64,000 nt of DNA from Ignavibacteriales bacterium (GTDB lineage Bacteria; Bacteroidota; Ignavibacteria; Ignavibacteriales; SURF-24), in assembly GCA_003599415.1 (NCBI GenBank), contig QZKB01000167.1:1-64000 (forward strand). Direction: 5' to 3'. Below the pieces are notes generated by a model, which worked only from the letters and a program-made list of their open reading frames with translations, had not been told where the DNA came from and made no database searches. The translations under genes were made by a program, and so were the position numbers. Below are positions 1 through 7,752 of the stretch, piece by piece. Within the stretch, counting starts at the first letter, position 1. Each line of letters starts with the position of its first letter.

Positions 1-293
1 TGAAATCCGAAATAAGGATTAGCTGAGTAAAGCAGGCTAAGAGCAGGGAGAAATATAAGTCCTGCAAGAGTAAAATAAAATTTTTTATTTATCCGAGATG
101 CGAATAATTCTTTGCTATTAATACTGTTTGCTTTTATATCAATTATTATAAGTACGAATACAATTATAAATGATAAGGCTTTAAGAATAAATGAAACGGT
201 TGAATAATTTGAAATGGTTGATACAAGAACCTGGAGAATGACAGAGTTAATTAATATAATTTCAAAAAATAAACTGCCTGCTGGTTTTTTCAT
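1..293 (-). CDS. O-antigen ligase/polymerase-like membrane protein, N-terminal part only
   Basis: An open frame starts at the ATG complementary to 291-293 and runs off the left edge, giving the first 97 residues. It begins MKKPAGSLFFEI and has three hydrophobic stretches, the last followed by LPALSLLYSANPYFGF. That kind of turn after the third helix is familiar from the O-antigen ligase/polymerase (WaaL/Wzy-like) superfamily, which joins or polymerises lipid-linked glycans on the periplasmic face of the inner membrane. It is divergent from the flippase gene, which suits a polysaccharide locus. The catalytic periplasmic loop lies outside the window, so the family call rests on the N-terminus and context. 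Confidence 0.6.
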   Translation of the reverse strand, partial: MKKPAGSLFFEIILINSVILQVLVSTISNYSTVSFILKALSFIIVFVLIIIDIKANSINSKELFASRINKKFYFTLAGLIFLPALSLLYSANPYFGF

Positions 294-569
294 TTATAAT
301 TTTTAAATACTTTTTCATTGCAAATTAAAATCATTACTAAATTACAAAAGACATTATTATTTTGGTAGTCGAATTTTGAAAGTCGGAAGTGATCAATTTG
401 CAATCGGCAGTATACAGTATTGAGCAGATAGTATATAATCGGCAGATAAATTTACGATAAGCAATGAGCGAAATGTCGCCCGTAAATATTTCTAATTTAT
501 CATTCTCAATTTATAATTTATAATTTCTAATTTATCATTTATCAATTATAATTTTTAATTAAACTTCTT
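294..569. other. Divergent spacer with AT-rich low-complexity repeat
   Basis: The spacer lies between the divergent ligase-like and flippase genes. From about 495 to 560 it consists of imperfect units of 8-10 bases built on TAATTTAT and ATTTATCA, and part of 385-450 repeats ATCGGCAG. No convincing promoter boxes or coding sequence were found. It resembles the other low-complexity spacers in the window but has a different unit. Confidence 0.45.
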
Positions 570-1910
570 TTGAAGAAAATTTTACAAAAGATTGAGCACC
601 AGCTTACCGATATTAACTTTAAGGAGATAATTAAGGGAGCGGGCATTAGTTTCTGGATAAGGATTGCGGGATTAATCCTTGGTTACTTATTTACATTAAT
701 CTCCGCAAGATGTTTTGGCGCTGAAGCGATTGGAAATTTTGCCCTGGCATTTATTATCGTAAGTTTTATCTCTTCAGTCTCAATGCTTGGAATGGATACA
801 GCTGTAACTATCCTAGTAGCAAAGAACTATTTTGTTAATGGCGTCGAATCGATTAACGGGTTGTTAAGAAAAGTTTTTACCTTTGCGTTGGTATCCGGGG
901 TTATTTCCAATTTAATATTATTTATTACTGCTGATTTTATATCGACTGGAATATTTCACAATTCAGGCTTAAGGCAATATATAGAAATAATGTCCTTTGC
1001 TATTATTCCATTATCATTACGAAGAATCACTTTTGATTTTTACAGGGGATTAAAGAAAATAAAAGAGTATTCATTATTCAGCAGCTTTTTGGTTTACCTG
1101 GTCGGAATGGTAATACTATCAGCTTTGAGCTTGATGTTTAATAGTAATTTTATAATTCCGATATCATATTTATCTGCTGCGGTAATTGCTTTTATAATCA
1201 GTTTCATTTCTTTAATAAAGTATCACTCAAATGTTTTAATTGGCAGGTCTGTTATTAAATTTAAAGAGATATTCAATTTCTCTATTCCGATATTATTTTC
1301 TGATTCATTAAAATATGTTACAAATTCAGGGGGAATATTCTTCGTGGGTTATTTTCTTGCAGGTGCCGAAGCCGGTATTTATAACATTGCTTTAAAGCTT
1401 GCAACTGTAACCACATTAATAGTAGAATCCACTGCTTCCATAACAATGCCTAAGTTCGGAGAAGATTACAGTAAAAAAGAATTATCATCTATTCAAAAAT
1501 CCCTGACAAATTCAGGTAAAATAATTTTCTGGTCCGCTGTACCAATACTATTTATAGTTCTTGCTGCATCAAAATTAATATTTGCTTTCCTTGGAAGTGA
1601 ATTTGAAAAAGGTTTTTTGCCATTAATAATACTTTCGGCCGCACAATTCATATTCCTGCTTTCCGGAACTTCTGATTATATACTTCAAATGATAGATAAG
1701 CAGAAAAGATATCTGCAGATAACTTTTCTAAGTACTTTTTTATTTGTTCTGTTTAATTTAATATTCGTCCCCGCATATGGTATAGAGGGAGCGGGGCTTG
1801 CATTGTTAGCCGGCAATACAATGCAGACGTGTATGCTTTTTTTCTATTTATATAGATTCAGGAAATTAAATGCTTTATATATTCCGGGATTTTTAAAGAG
1901 AATAACATGA
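570..1910 (+). CDS. Polysaccharide flippase (Wzx/PST family)
   Basis: This is a 446-residue, almost entirely hydrophobic protein with roughly a dozen membrane helices. Its start, FWIRIAGLILGYLFTLISAR, followed by a small-residue FGAEAIGNFALA segment, is characteristic of the oligosaccharide flippase family, which moves undecaprenyl-linked sugar units across the inner membrane. The start is a TTG at 570; the frame has a stop at 549 and no ATG between, and I see no clear Shine-Dalgarno. The stop overlaps the next gene's start (ATGA), implying co-translation with the Wzi-like gene. Substrate cannot be inferred. Confidence 0.85.
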   Translation: MKKILQKIEHQLTDINFKEIIKGAGISFWIRIAGLILGYLFTLISARCFGAEAIGNFALAFIIVSFISSVSMLGMDTAVTILVAKNYFVNGVESINGLLRKVFTFALVSGVISNLILFITADFISTGIFHNSGLRQYIEIMSFAIIPLSLRRITFDFYRGLKKIKEYSLFSSFLVYLVGMVILSALSLMFNSNFIIPISYLSAAVIAFIISFISLIKYHSNVLIGRSVIKFKEIFNFSIPILFSDSLKYVTNSGGIFFVGYFLAGAEAGIYNIALKLATVTTLIVESTASITMPKFGEDYSKKELSSIQKSLTNSGKIIFWSAVPILFIVLAASKLIFAFLGSEFEKGFLPLIILSAAQFIFLLSGTSDYILQMIDKQKRYLQITFLSTFLFVLFNLIFVPAYGIEGAGLALLAGNTMQTCMLFFYLYRFRKLNALYIPGFLKRIT

Positions 1911-3703
1911 ACAAAAAATTTATCTTTATAATTTTTTTAATAACTCTTATCAGCAGCATTTCAAACGCACAGGTTGTTTATGTACCATTAGATAATTCTG
2001 TATATGATTTTCTGGAAAGAATGACTGTAAAAGGAGTAATCAATACAAATAATGAAGTAAAACCATATTCAAGAAAATATGTAGCAGAAAAACTATTTGA
2101 TGTAAAATTGAAAACATCCCGCAAACGGGATCAGTCTGCGGCTGAAAAATTGGGAGCCGCCTACGACGGAGGGAAAAGGGAAGAAAATTATTTAACTGAT
2201 ATTGATAGAGAGGAGTTGGAATTTTACCTGAAGGATTATGGAACAGAATTCAATTTGCAACAGGCAAATCAGAATTCAGAATTCAGAAAAGAAAATCTCC
2301 CGCACGAAGAAACTAATAAAAATATTAAATCATTTACCGGTAAATTGTCAATTGTAAATAATCAATTGGGGCGGTGGAATTTAATTGAGTATTCAGATTC
2401 TCTTTTTCATTTCAGGGCAAATCCAATTGCAGGGTACGGAGTTTCTAAAACGGGTGATAAAAGCGGTCATACTCAATGGTGGGGTGCAAATATGTGGGGG
2501 ACATATTCTGATTGGTTCGGTGCACAGATGGATTTCAGGGATAAAGGTGAATACGGCGATAACGTGGATGATAAAAAATCATTTACTGCTGAAAGAGGAT
2601 ACTGGATAAATCACAGAGATGCTGATGGTATTGAATTCAGTGATGTTAAAGGCGGAATTAATTTTAACTGGTCCTGGGGTTCAGTTTCGTTAATTAAAGA
2701 TTATAACCGGTGGGGGCATGGAAAATTCGGCCAACTGATTTTATCTGATAAGGCTTCTTCTTATCCTCACATAAAAATTTTCCTTCATCCGGTTGAATGG
2801 TTAAGATTCTATTATATTCATGGCTGGCTTACTTCAAATGTACCGGATTCAGTTTATTTCTTTCCTTCTGGGTCTACAAGAAACGGTGAGCCTGTTTTAA
2901 GAAAAAAATACGTTGATAAATACATTGCGGCAAATTTATTAACAGTATCTCCATGGAATTTTTTAGATGTTTCAGTTGGTAACTCGGTTATTTACAGCTA
3001 TCCTACTGTTCGTCCCGAGTATTTCATTCCGTTTCTGTTATACAAGTTCCAGGATCATAATGCAGGAAGAGACAATAATTACGGAAATAATGGGCAGTTA
3101 TTTGCTGATCTTCAGGTTCGGTATCCTGAAAATTATTCTTTCTATAGCACTTTGTTTGTTGAGATGATGGATAATACTCATTTATATGAGGGGAAAGTAT
3201 TTGATACCTGGATTGGCTATACATTAGGACTTTCGAGAATGGATTTATTAATAGATAATCTTGATTTGTATTTTGAATATACAAGAATTAATCCCTGGGT
3301 GTATGAACATTATATTAAAGCTACTGACTATAAGCATATTGATTTTCCGTTGGGGCATTGGCTGGGGCAGAATGCCGACCAGATCAGAGTTCAATTAAAT
3401 TATAAACCAATTCCACGTTTAAGCATATCAGGTTATGTTGAAAGATTAAGGAAAGGAGGTTTGTTGGATATATCTTTGGCCTATGATAATGGCGAAGAAA
3501 AAATCTATCCTTTTTTATATTCACCGGTAAGAAAAGATTTTAATTTCGGATTTGAAGCTAAGTATGAAATTGTGCATGATTTAAATATTAAAGGGAAATA
3601 CTGTTACTCGGATATAACTGATGAAGCAGGTACTTACAGGACATACGATTTTATGCTTGGAAAGAAAAATAATTTTAGTTTAATAGTATACTACGGATTA
3701 TAG
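1907..3703 (+). CDS. Wzi-like capsule assembly outer-membrane protein
   Basis: A 598-residue protein with a signal peptide (first about 21 residues ending SNA-Q) and a body rich in alternating aromatic/polar beta-strands, as expected of an outer-membrane barrel. The opening VYVPLDNSVYDFLERM and the later LGHWLGQNADQIR resemble the capsule-assembly Wzi family, which anchors surface polysaccharide at the outer membrane. It overlaps the flippase gene by four bases. Residues about 70-92 are a low-hydrophobicity patch encoded by a palindromic DNA segment that looks inserted between FDVKLKT and YLTDIDREELEFY. The barrel itself appears intact. Family assignment is by pattern, not alignment. Confidence 0.75.
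   Translation: MNKKFIFIIFLITLISSISNAQVVYVPLDNSVYDFLERMTVKGVINTNNEVKPYSRKYVAEKLFDVKLKTSRKRDQSAAEKLGAAYDGGKREENYLTDIDREELEFYLKDYGTEFNLQQANQNSEFRKENLPHEETNKNIKSFTGKLSIVNNQLGRWNLIEYSDSLFHFRANPIAGYGVSKTGDKSGHTQWWGANMWGTYSDWFGAQMDFRDKGEYGDNVDDKKSFTAERGYWINHRDADGIEFSDVKGGINFNWSWGSVSLIKDYNRWGHGKFGQLILSDKASSYPHIKIFLHPVEWLRFYYIHGWLTSNVPDSVYFFPSGSTRNGEPVLRKKYVDKYIAANLLTVSPWNFLDVSVGNSVIYSYPTVRPEYFIPFLLYKFQDHNAGRDNNYGNNGQLFADLQVRYPENYSFYSTLFVEMMDNTHLYEGKVFDTWIGYTLGLSRMDLLIDNLDLYFEYTRINPWVYEHYIKATDYKHIDFPLGHWLGQNADQIRVQLNYKPIPRLSISGYVERLRKGGLLDISLAYDNGEEKIYPFLYSPVRKDFNFGFEAKYEIVHDLNIKGKYCYSDITDEAGTYRTYDFMLGKKNNFSLIVYYGL
2114..2181 (+). repeat. Palindromic cassette inside the Wzi-like gene
   Basis: The segment begins with the perfect hairpin ATCCCG-CAAA-CGGGAT (2116-2131) and continues with GC-rich CTGCGGCTG and CCGCCTACGACGGAGGG. 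The start TCCCGCAAA and the string GGGATCAG recur in the intergenic repeat at 22430-22475. It preserves the reading frame and adds about 23 residues. I infer an in-frame insertion of a dispersed element; homologue alignment would prove it. Confidence 0.5.
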
Positions 3704-3705
3704 TA

Positions 3706-3825
3706 TTAATATTTTTTATGAATAAAAATTTCGTCGCTGTCTTCAATGATGGGAGCATTTTTGAAGGCAGTAATAACTTTGTAGATTGTATAAATTGTTA
3801 AAGTACCGATTAGCAGATATAACAT
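3706..3825 (-). CDS. Candidate 39-residue membrane protein
   Basis: An ATG complementary to 3823-3825 opens a 39-residue frame ending at TAA 3706-3708. A purine-rich stretch, GAGAAGAGAAA, sits directly upstream. The peptide starts MLYLLIGTLTIYTIYKVI, a single helix, followed by a short charged tail with EDSDE and HKKY. This layout of a helix plus a short acidic/basic cytoplasmic tail looks like a real small membrane protein rather than chance. It is convergent with the Wzi-like gene. No function can be named; conservation in related genomes would decide. Confidence 0.4.
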   Translation of the reverse strand: MLYLLIGTLTIYTIYKVITAFKNAPIIEDSDEIFIHKKY

Positions 3826-3986
3826 TTTCTCTTCTCAACTAGTATGAAATTTAGGAACCTAATTTTATTATCGGTAGTTCATTTGAATTTTTTAAGGGGG
3901 AAAGAAAAAAGGGGAAAATAATTATAAATTTATATCGTACGTGTATCTAAATAATTGCAGGAATTATGCATGCGGGTTTGTGAAGT

Positions 3987-4050
3987 TGCAAGGTTGCAAG
4001 AATGCAAGGTTGCAAGAATGCAAGGTTGAAAGGTTGCAAGGTTGCAATTC
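3987..4050 (+). repeat. Octamer array, TGCAAGGT/TGCAAGAA units
   Basis: Eight consecutive 8-base units: TGCAAGGT and TGCAAGAA alternate for five units, then TGAAAGGT, TGCAAGGT and TGCAATTC. The period is exactly eight throughout. On the minus strand this reads TTGCAACC-type, matching the arrays at 22526, 24111 and 24360. It lies in a stretch of about 0.77 kb without genes. Confidence 0.85.
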
Positions 4051-4089
4051 ACCTTTCAATTATGAGTAGCCATTAACTTAAAATAGACA

Positions 4090-4147
4090 AAATTTCCAAT
4101 TTCCAATTTCAAATTACCAATTTCCTGATTTCCAATTTCTACTTTCC
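4090..4147. repeat. AATTTCC/AATTACC low-complexity array
   Basis: Repeated AATTTCC and AATTACC words fill this stretch. The complementary form, AATTGGAAATTGG, occurs at 22394-22420, 24270-24310 and 42419-42445. On the minus strand it precedes a spacer and then the TTGC octamer array, the same order as near 24270-24410. Confidence 0.7.
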
Positions 4148-4319
4148 TATCTCTGTAAATATCGAATATCGAATAAGGAATTTCGAACACGGATTGATCT
4201 CCGCTTTAGCCTGCGCCTCAGCCTTAATGATTGTCTATTTTCGATTGAAGGATTGAATTTTGAAACTGATACCTACAAGGATGAGGTCAAAAGTGAGAGG
4301 TCAAATGTCAAAGGTCAAA

Positions 4320-4467
4320 CATCAGAACCTTACAATTGAATTACTACGGAGTTACTACTGAATTACAATCGTATCACCATCATTCAACCATTCAATCATT
4401 CCATCATTCAATCATTCAAACATTCCATCATTCAATCATTCAAACATTCAATCATTCAATCATTTAG
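4320..4467 (-). repeat. TTGAATGA octamer array followed by 11-bp GTAAT units
   Basis: From 4380 to 4467 there are eleven consecutive octamers (plus strand TCATTCAA, CCATTCAA, TCATTCCA, ACATTCCA and so on) with no break in the 8-base phase. On the minus strand they run into TGGTGATACGATTGTAATTC and further GTAAT/GTAAC units spaced by 11 bases down to about 4320. The same junction, TTGAATGA-TGG-GTAAT, is at 22582-22600 and 24400-24415. No gene is seen in 3826-4591. Confidence 0.85.
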
Positions 4468-4591
4468 CAATTCAAAATCCCTAAATCAAGTTTCCGCCTA
4501 CCTTCGCATTAACTCAATTTGAAGCTTAGCCATGAAATCTTTAGATTTTGCAGGTGGTAATTTGTCATTCATTTGAGACGGAGATATTACT

Positions 4592-5590
4592 TTGAAACTT
4601 AAAACCATCTTGTTTCTTCTGCTTGGATCTTTAATGTTTGCACAGGAAAATATTGAATTCAGCGGTTATGGCGCTACCGGCTTTATAATATACAACAGAA
4701 ACCGGCTGAAAAAATTTAACCAGGAAGTTTACTATGAAGGGAAACTGCAGGCAGACGTTAAAATAAATAAAGATATTGAAGCTCAGGTTGATATGCGCGG
4801 AAGTTCTGAGGATGGAAAAGTAACTTTCCGGGAATTCTCTGCAAAGTTTGAGTACTGGAAACACATGAAAATAAAAGTAGGAAATATTAAGAAACCGTTC
4901 GGACTTGAACAGCTTGTGAACAAGGAAGAATTAATTTCAATTGACAGAAGCTATATTCAAAGAACTATTTCTGATCTTGGCTATGGCGGCAGAAGCGTGA
5001 GTGTAATGGCTTACTATAATTACAAAAAGAAAGATCCTGAATTTCCTTATTCCTATTTCTTTTCTGTAATGAAGGATAATTCCCAGAACAATGGTATAGC
5101 CGGAAGGTTTAGCTATCATAATAATGATTTTGTATACTCTGCGAATTACATGTACCTGAATAAGGGAGGAGAAATTCCTTTTAATTCTCATGCATTTTCG
5201 GCAGATGCGGGAATTGAAACAGATAATTATTCTCTTAATCTTGAAGTGTTATATGTACAGGATCCGGTTGAAGGTATACGCAGAAAGCAAATAGGAATTG
5301 ATGATAAAATATTTTTATCAGGGGCAAAGATAAATTCATCTATAGCTTTTGAAATTGGCGGTGATGTTGTAAAGAAAATTGAACCTTCATTGCTGCTGGG
5401 ATTTTTTGCTCCAAACTCGAAAGAGATGAAATATCATACTCTTGAAGCAATGGGAGGTGTTAATGTTTATTTCGACAAGGATGCAAGGTTAAGACTTTTC
5501 GGTGACGGATTGTTTACAAAGTATATCTATAATGATGAATATACAACTATCGGTTCAAGGTTCATTCTTGAAATGCAAATTTTCTTTTAA
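4592..5590 (+). CDS. Porin of the phosphate-selective O/P type
   Basis: A 332-residue protein with a signal peptide ending MFAQ, then an outer-membrane barrel: IEFSGYGATGFIIY opens the barrel, and KVTFREFSAKFEYWKHMKIK with VGNIKKPFGLEQLV is the segment typical of OprO/OprP-like porins. The last residue is an aromatic Phe, usual for barrel insertion. The start is TTG at 4592 with GGAGA about 8 bases upstream. It is followed after 7 bases by the CotH gene, so the two are probably co-transcribed. Phosphate selectivity is inferred from the family name only. Confidence 0.75.
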   Translation: MKLKTILFLLLGSLMFAQENIEFSGYGATGFIIYNRNRLKKFNQEVYYEGKLQADVKINKDIEAQVDMRGSSEDGKVTFREFSAKFEYWKHMKIKVGNIKKPFGLEQLVNKEELISIDRSYIQRTISDLGYGGRSVSVMAYYNYKKKDPEFPYSYFFSVMKDNSQNNGIAGRFSYHNNDFVYSANYMYLNKGGEIPFNSHAFSADAGIETDNYSLNLEVLYVQDPVEGIRRKQIGIDDKIFLSGAKINSSIAFEIGGDVVKKIEPSLLLGFFAPNSKEMKYHTLEAMGGVNVYFDKDARLRLFGDGLFTKYIYNDEYTTIGSRFILEMQIFF

Positions 5591-5597
5591 ATCCTTT

Positions 5598-6794
5598 ATG
5601 CGGCAAATTTATTTGAATATATTAATATTAAGAGATTGGCTTAAAAAGTCCCTTCCCTTGGGGAAGGTCCGCCTGCGGCGGATTAGGAATGGGCTTTTTA
5701 TTCTACCTTTACTATTTATTTTAGGGTGTGATTCTCCTGTTGATAATAATCCTGCAGAAAAATTAACTTCACTTGTAAATCTTAATGTTTACATCGCAGA
5801 TGAATCTTACAAGACATTACTTGAAAATAAAAACTTCAACCTGAACGTACCGGCAGAGATTTTTTATTCTGATAAAAGGTACACGGGAACTATCGAAGCA
5901 CAGGGTGCCGGTTCAAGATATTTTCCTAAATGGGGATTTACAATAAACCTGACAGACGGAAATACAATTGAAGGATTAACAAATTTCAATTTATCAATCC
6001 AGCAATATGATAGGGCTAAAGTAAGAACTAAACTGGCGTCCTATCTTTACAGACAACTTGGATTTTATGTTTTTAATTCTTCCGCGGCTTTTTTAAGAAT
6101 TAACGATAATAACCGTGGACTGTATCTTCTTACTGAAAGGATTGATGAAAGCTTCTTTGCTGGAAGAGGCCTTAATGTTAACGAACTTGTTAAGGTTGCC
6201 TTCGGCGCTAAATTTTCTTTTGCTGATGAAAATCACCTGAGCGATAATTTTGAAAAGAAGATTCCGGATGATAACAATTTCAACGGGCTGGCAGAATTTA
6301 TTCACGCCCTGGATACTGTTCAGGTAAAAAATATTTTTTCATTGAACAGATATTTTGATATTGAGCAGTACATGCTTTATCATGCAGTTTCAAGTATAAT
6401 GAACAATACAGACGGATTAACTAATAATTTTTATCTTTATAAAAAAAATGCACGGGAAGCATTTTCAATAATTCCCTGGGACTTCGATAAGACCTTTGAC
6501 CCAAATGCCGGTTTCGGATTGTACGGAGAGAATGATATTTCAAAGAAACTATTCCGGAGTGATTCCTGTTATGGCATGTATAAATCGCTGGTAAAAAAAG
6601 TAATTGATCATTATTTTACGGCGGAGAATCTTTTCCCTATAATAGATTCCGAATATGAAAAAATAAAGGAAGCTTATTATCTTGATCCTTACCTTGGTCT
6701 GGCCGGGATGTCTCTTGAGAATGAGATTGGAATTCTGAAAAATTTTATAACTGAAAGGAGAAAACAAGTAGAGGAAATGCTACTAAACAATTAG
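5598..6794 (+). CDS. CotH-kinase family lipoprotein
   Basis: 398 residues from the ATG at 5598, chosen because it follows the porin stop by 7 bases. The protein has a long N-terminus, then LLFILGC at residues 38-44 as a lipobox, then a CotH domain with GSRYFPKWGFTI, LLTERIDESF and IIPWDFDKTFD; the last Asp-rich motif is the metal/ATP-binding signature of the family. CotH proteins are atypical protein kinases. Bacterial copies are often exported and found near polyphosphate or surface-protein genes. Residues 16-34 (KSLPLGKVRLRRIRNG) are encoded by a dispersed palindromic cassette sitting in the signal-peptide region, adding positive charge before the hydrophobic core. Confidence 0.8.
   Translation: MRQIYLNILILRDWLKKSLPLGKVRLRRIRNGLFILPLLFILGCDSPVDNNPAEKLTSLVNLNVYIADESYKTLLENKNFNLNVPAEIFYSDKRYTGTIEAQGAGSRYFPKWGFTINLTDGNTIEGLTNFNLSIQQYDRAKVRTKLASYLYRQLGFYVFNSSAAFLRINDNNRGLYLLTERIDESFFAGRGLNVNELVKVAFGAKFSFADENHLSDNFEKKIPDDNNFNGLAEFIHALDTVQVKNIFSLNRYFDIEQYMLYHAVSSIMNNTDGLTNNFYLYKKNAREAFSIIPWDFDKTFDPNAGFGLYGENDISKKLFRSDSCYGMYKSLVKKVIDHYFTAENLFPIIDSEYEKIKEAYYLDPYLGLAGMSLENEIGILKNFITERRKQVEEMLLNN
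5644..5698 (+). repeat. Dispersed palindromic cassette inside the CotH gene
   Basis: The outer arms are AAAAG-t-CCC and GGGCTTTT. Inside are two hairpins: CCCTTCCCTTGGGGAAGG (5650-5667) and TCCGCCTGCGGCGGA (5668-5682). The same outline occurs in spacers at 12631, 12895, 13890 and 59078, so the cassette is a mobile or amplifiable repeat that here forms part of a coding region and keeps the frame. Confidence 0.75.
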
Positions 6795-6803
6795 GAAGAT
6801 TTA

Positions 6804-7640
6804 ATGTTCAGAAAGTTTTTATTTATTCATATTCAAATCTTTACCGTTATTACTTTATCTCAGTCAATTTCTTTTACTGAAAAAGTAAACCGAACCGGTG
6901 AGCACATTTTACAGGGATTGAATGAATCGCTTGAGTGGTATGATGCTCCGATTATGACAGTATTTTTAACCACGCGCTATTTAGAACTTTCCGATAACAA
7001 TAAAATAAAAATCAAAACACCTTTTTTTGAATCCTCCTTTCAATCTGAAATTGGGAACAGCGGGCACTTTACACTTGGAAGCATTGATAAAAACACGTTG
7101 CCGTTTGCAATTATGTTTGCAAGAGGCGCATATGTTTTAGGAAAAGATCTTTTTACAGAACAAGGTTCAACAGCAGAAGCTTACAAACACGCTGCACTTT
7201 TTCAGAAATCCTTAATCTATACTTATACGCTTACAGAACTTGTAAAAAATATTACTGCGAGAAAGCGGCCGGATAATTCTGATAGCAAAAGTTTCTTCAG
7301 CGGACACGCTTCAACTACATTTACAGCCGCTTCATTTATTTACCGTGAAGTAGACAGTTACTTTGACGAGTGTTCATTAACCGCAAATGATTTTACATTA
7401 AGAACAACATTGAAAACCTTATCTTTCGCAACTCTGTATGGCTGGGCAGGATTTGTCGGTTACAGCAGGATTCATGATAACAAGCATTATCTTAGCGATG
7501 TACTTGTTGGCGCTGCCGTTGGAATTTTTATGGGCAATATGATGTACCGCAGTTACTTTTCCAATGATGACAGGAAGTTTGATCTTGGTTTAAACTATAT
7601 TCATACCGTTCCTTCCTTAACCGTGCAGTATAAATTTTAA
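6804..7640 (+). CDS. PAP2-superfamily phosphatase
   Basis: 278 residues. The three PAP2 signatures are present: K-NITARKRP, FFSGHAST, and SRIHDNKHYLSD, giving the catalytic His of SGH and the His/Asp pair of the third motif. PAP2 enzymes hydrolyse lipid pyrophosphates or phosphatidic acid. The N-terminus (MFRKFLFIHIQIFTVIT) looks like a signal peptide and the middle is amphipathic, so it is probably exported or an outer-membrane form. It starts 9 bases after CotH with AGGA upstream. Together with the porin this suggests phosphate or phospho-ester handling, which is inference only. Confidence 0.85.
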   Translation: MFRKFLFIHIQIFTVITLSQSISFTEKVNRTGEHILQGLNESLEWYDAPIMTVFLTTRYLELSDNNKIKIKTPFFESSFQSEIGNSGHFTLGSIDKNTLPFAIMFARGAYVLGKDLFTEQGSTAEAYKHAALFQKSLIYTYTLTELVKNITARKRPDNSDSKSFFSGHASTTFTAASFIYREVDSYFDECSLTANDFTLRTTLKTLSFATLYGWAGFVGYSRIHDNKHYLSDVLVGAAVGIFMGNMMYRSYFSNDDRKFDLGLNYIHTVPSLTVQYKF

Positions 7641-7752
7641 CTTTATTTAATACAAAAAAATTCTCTGCCTTAAATTTTTGCTTGCTCTTATTTGTTCCAT
7701 AAAGTATTTTGACCGTGAGAAACAAATTCCTTCTTAAATAGAGAGCAAAAAA

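Noticed and set aside
3987-4050. CRISPR array
   Set aside because: Units are 8 bases with no spacers and no cas genes.
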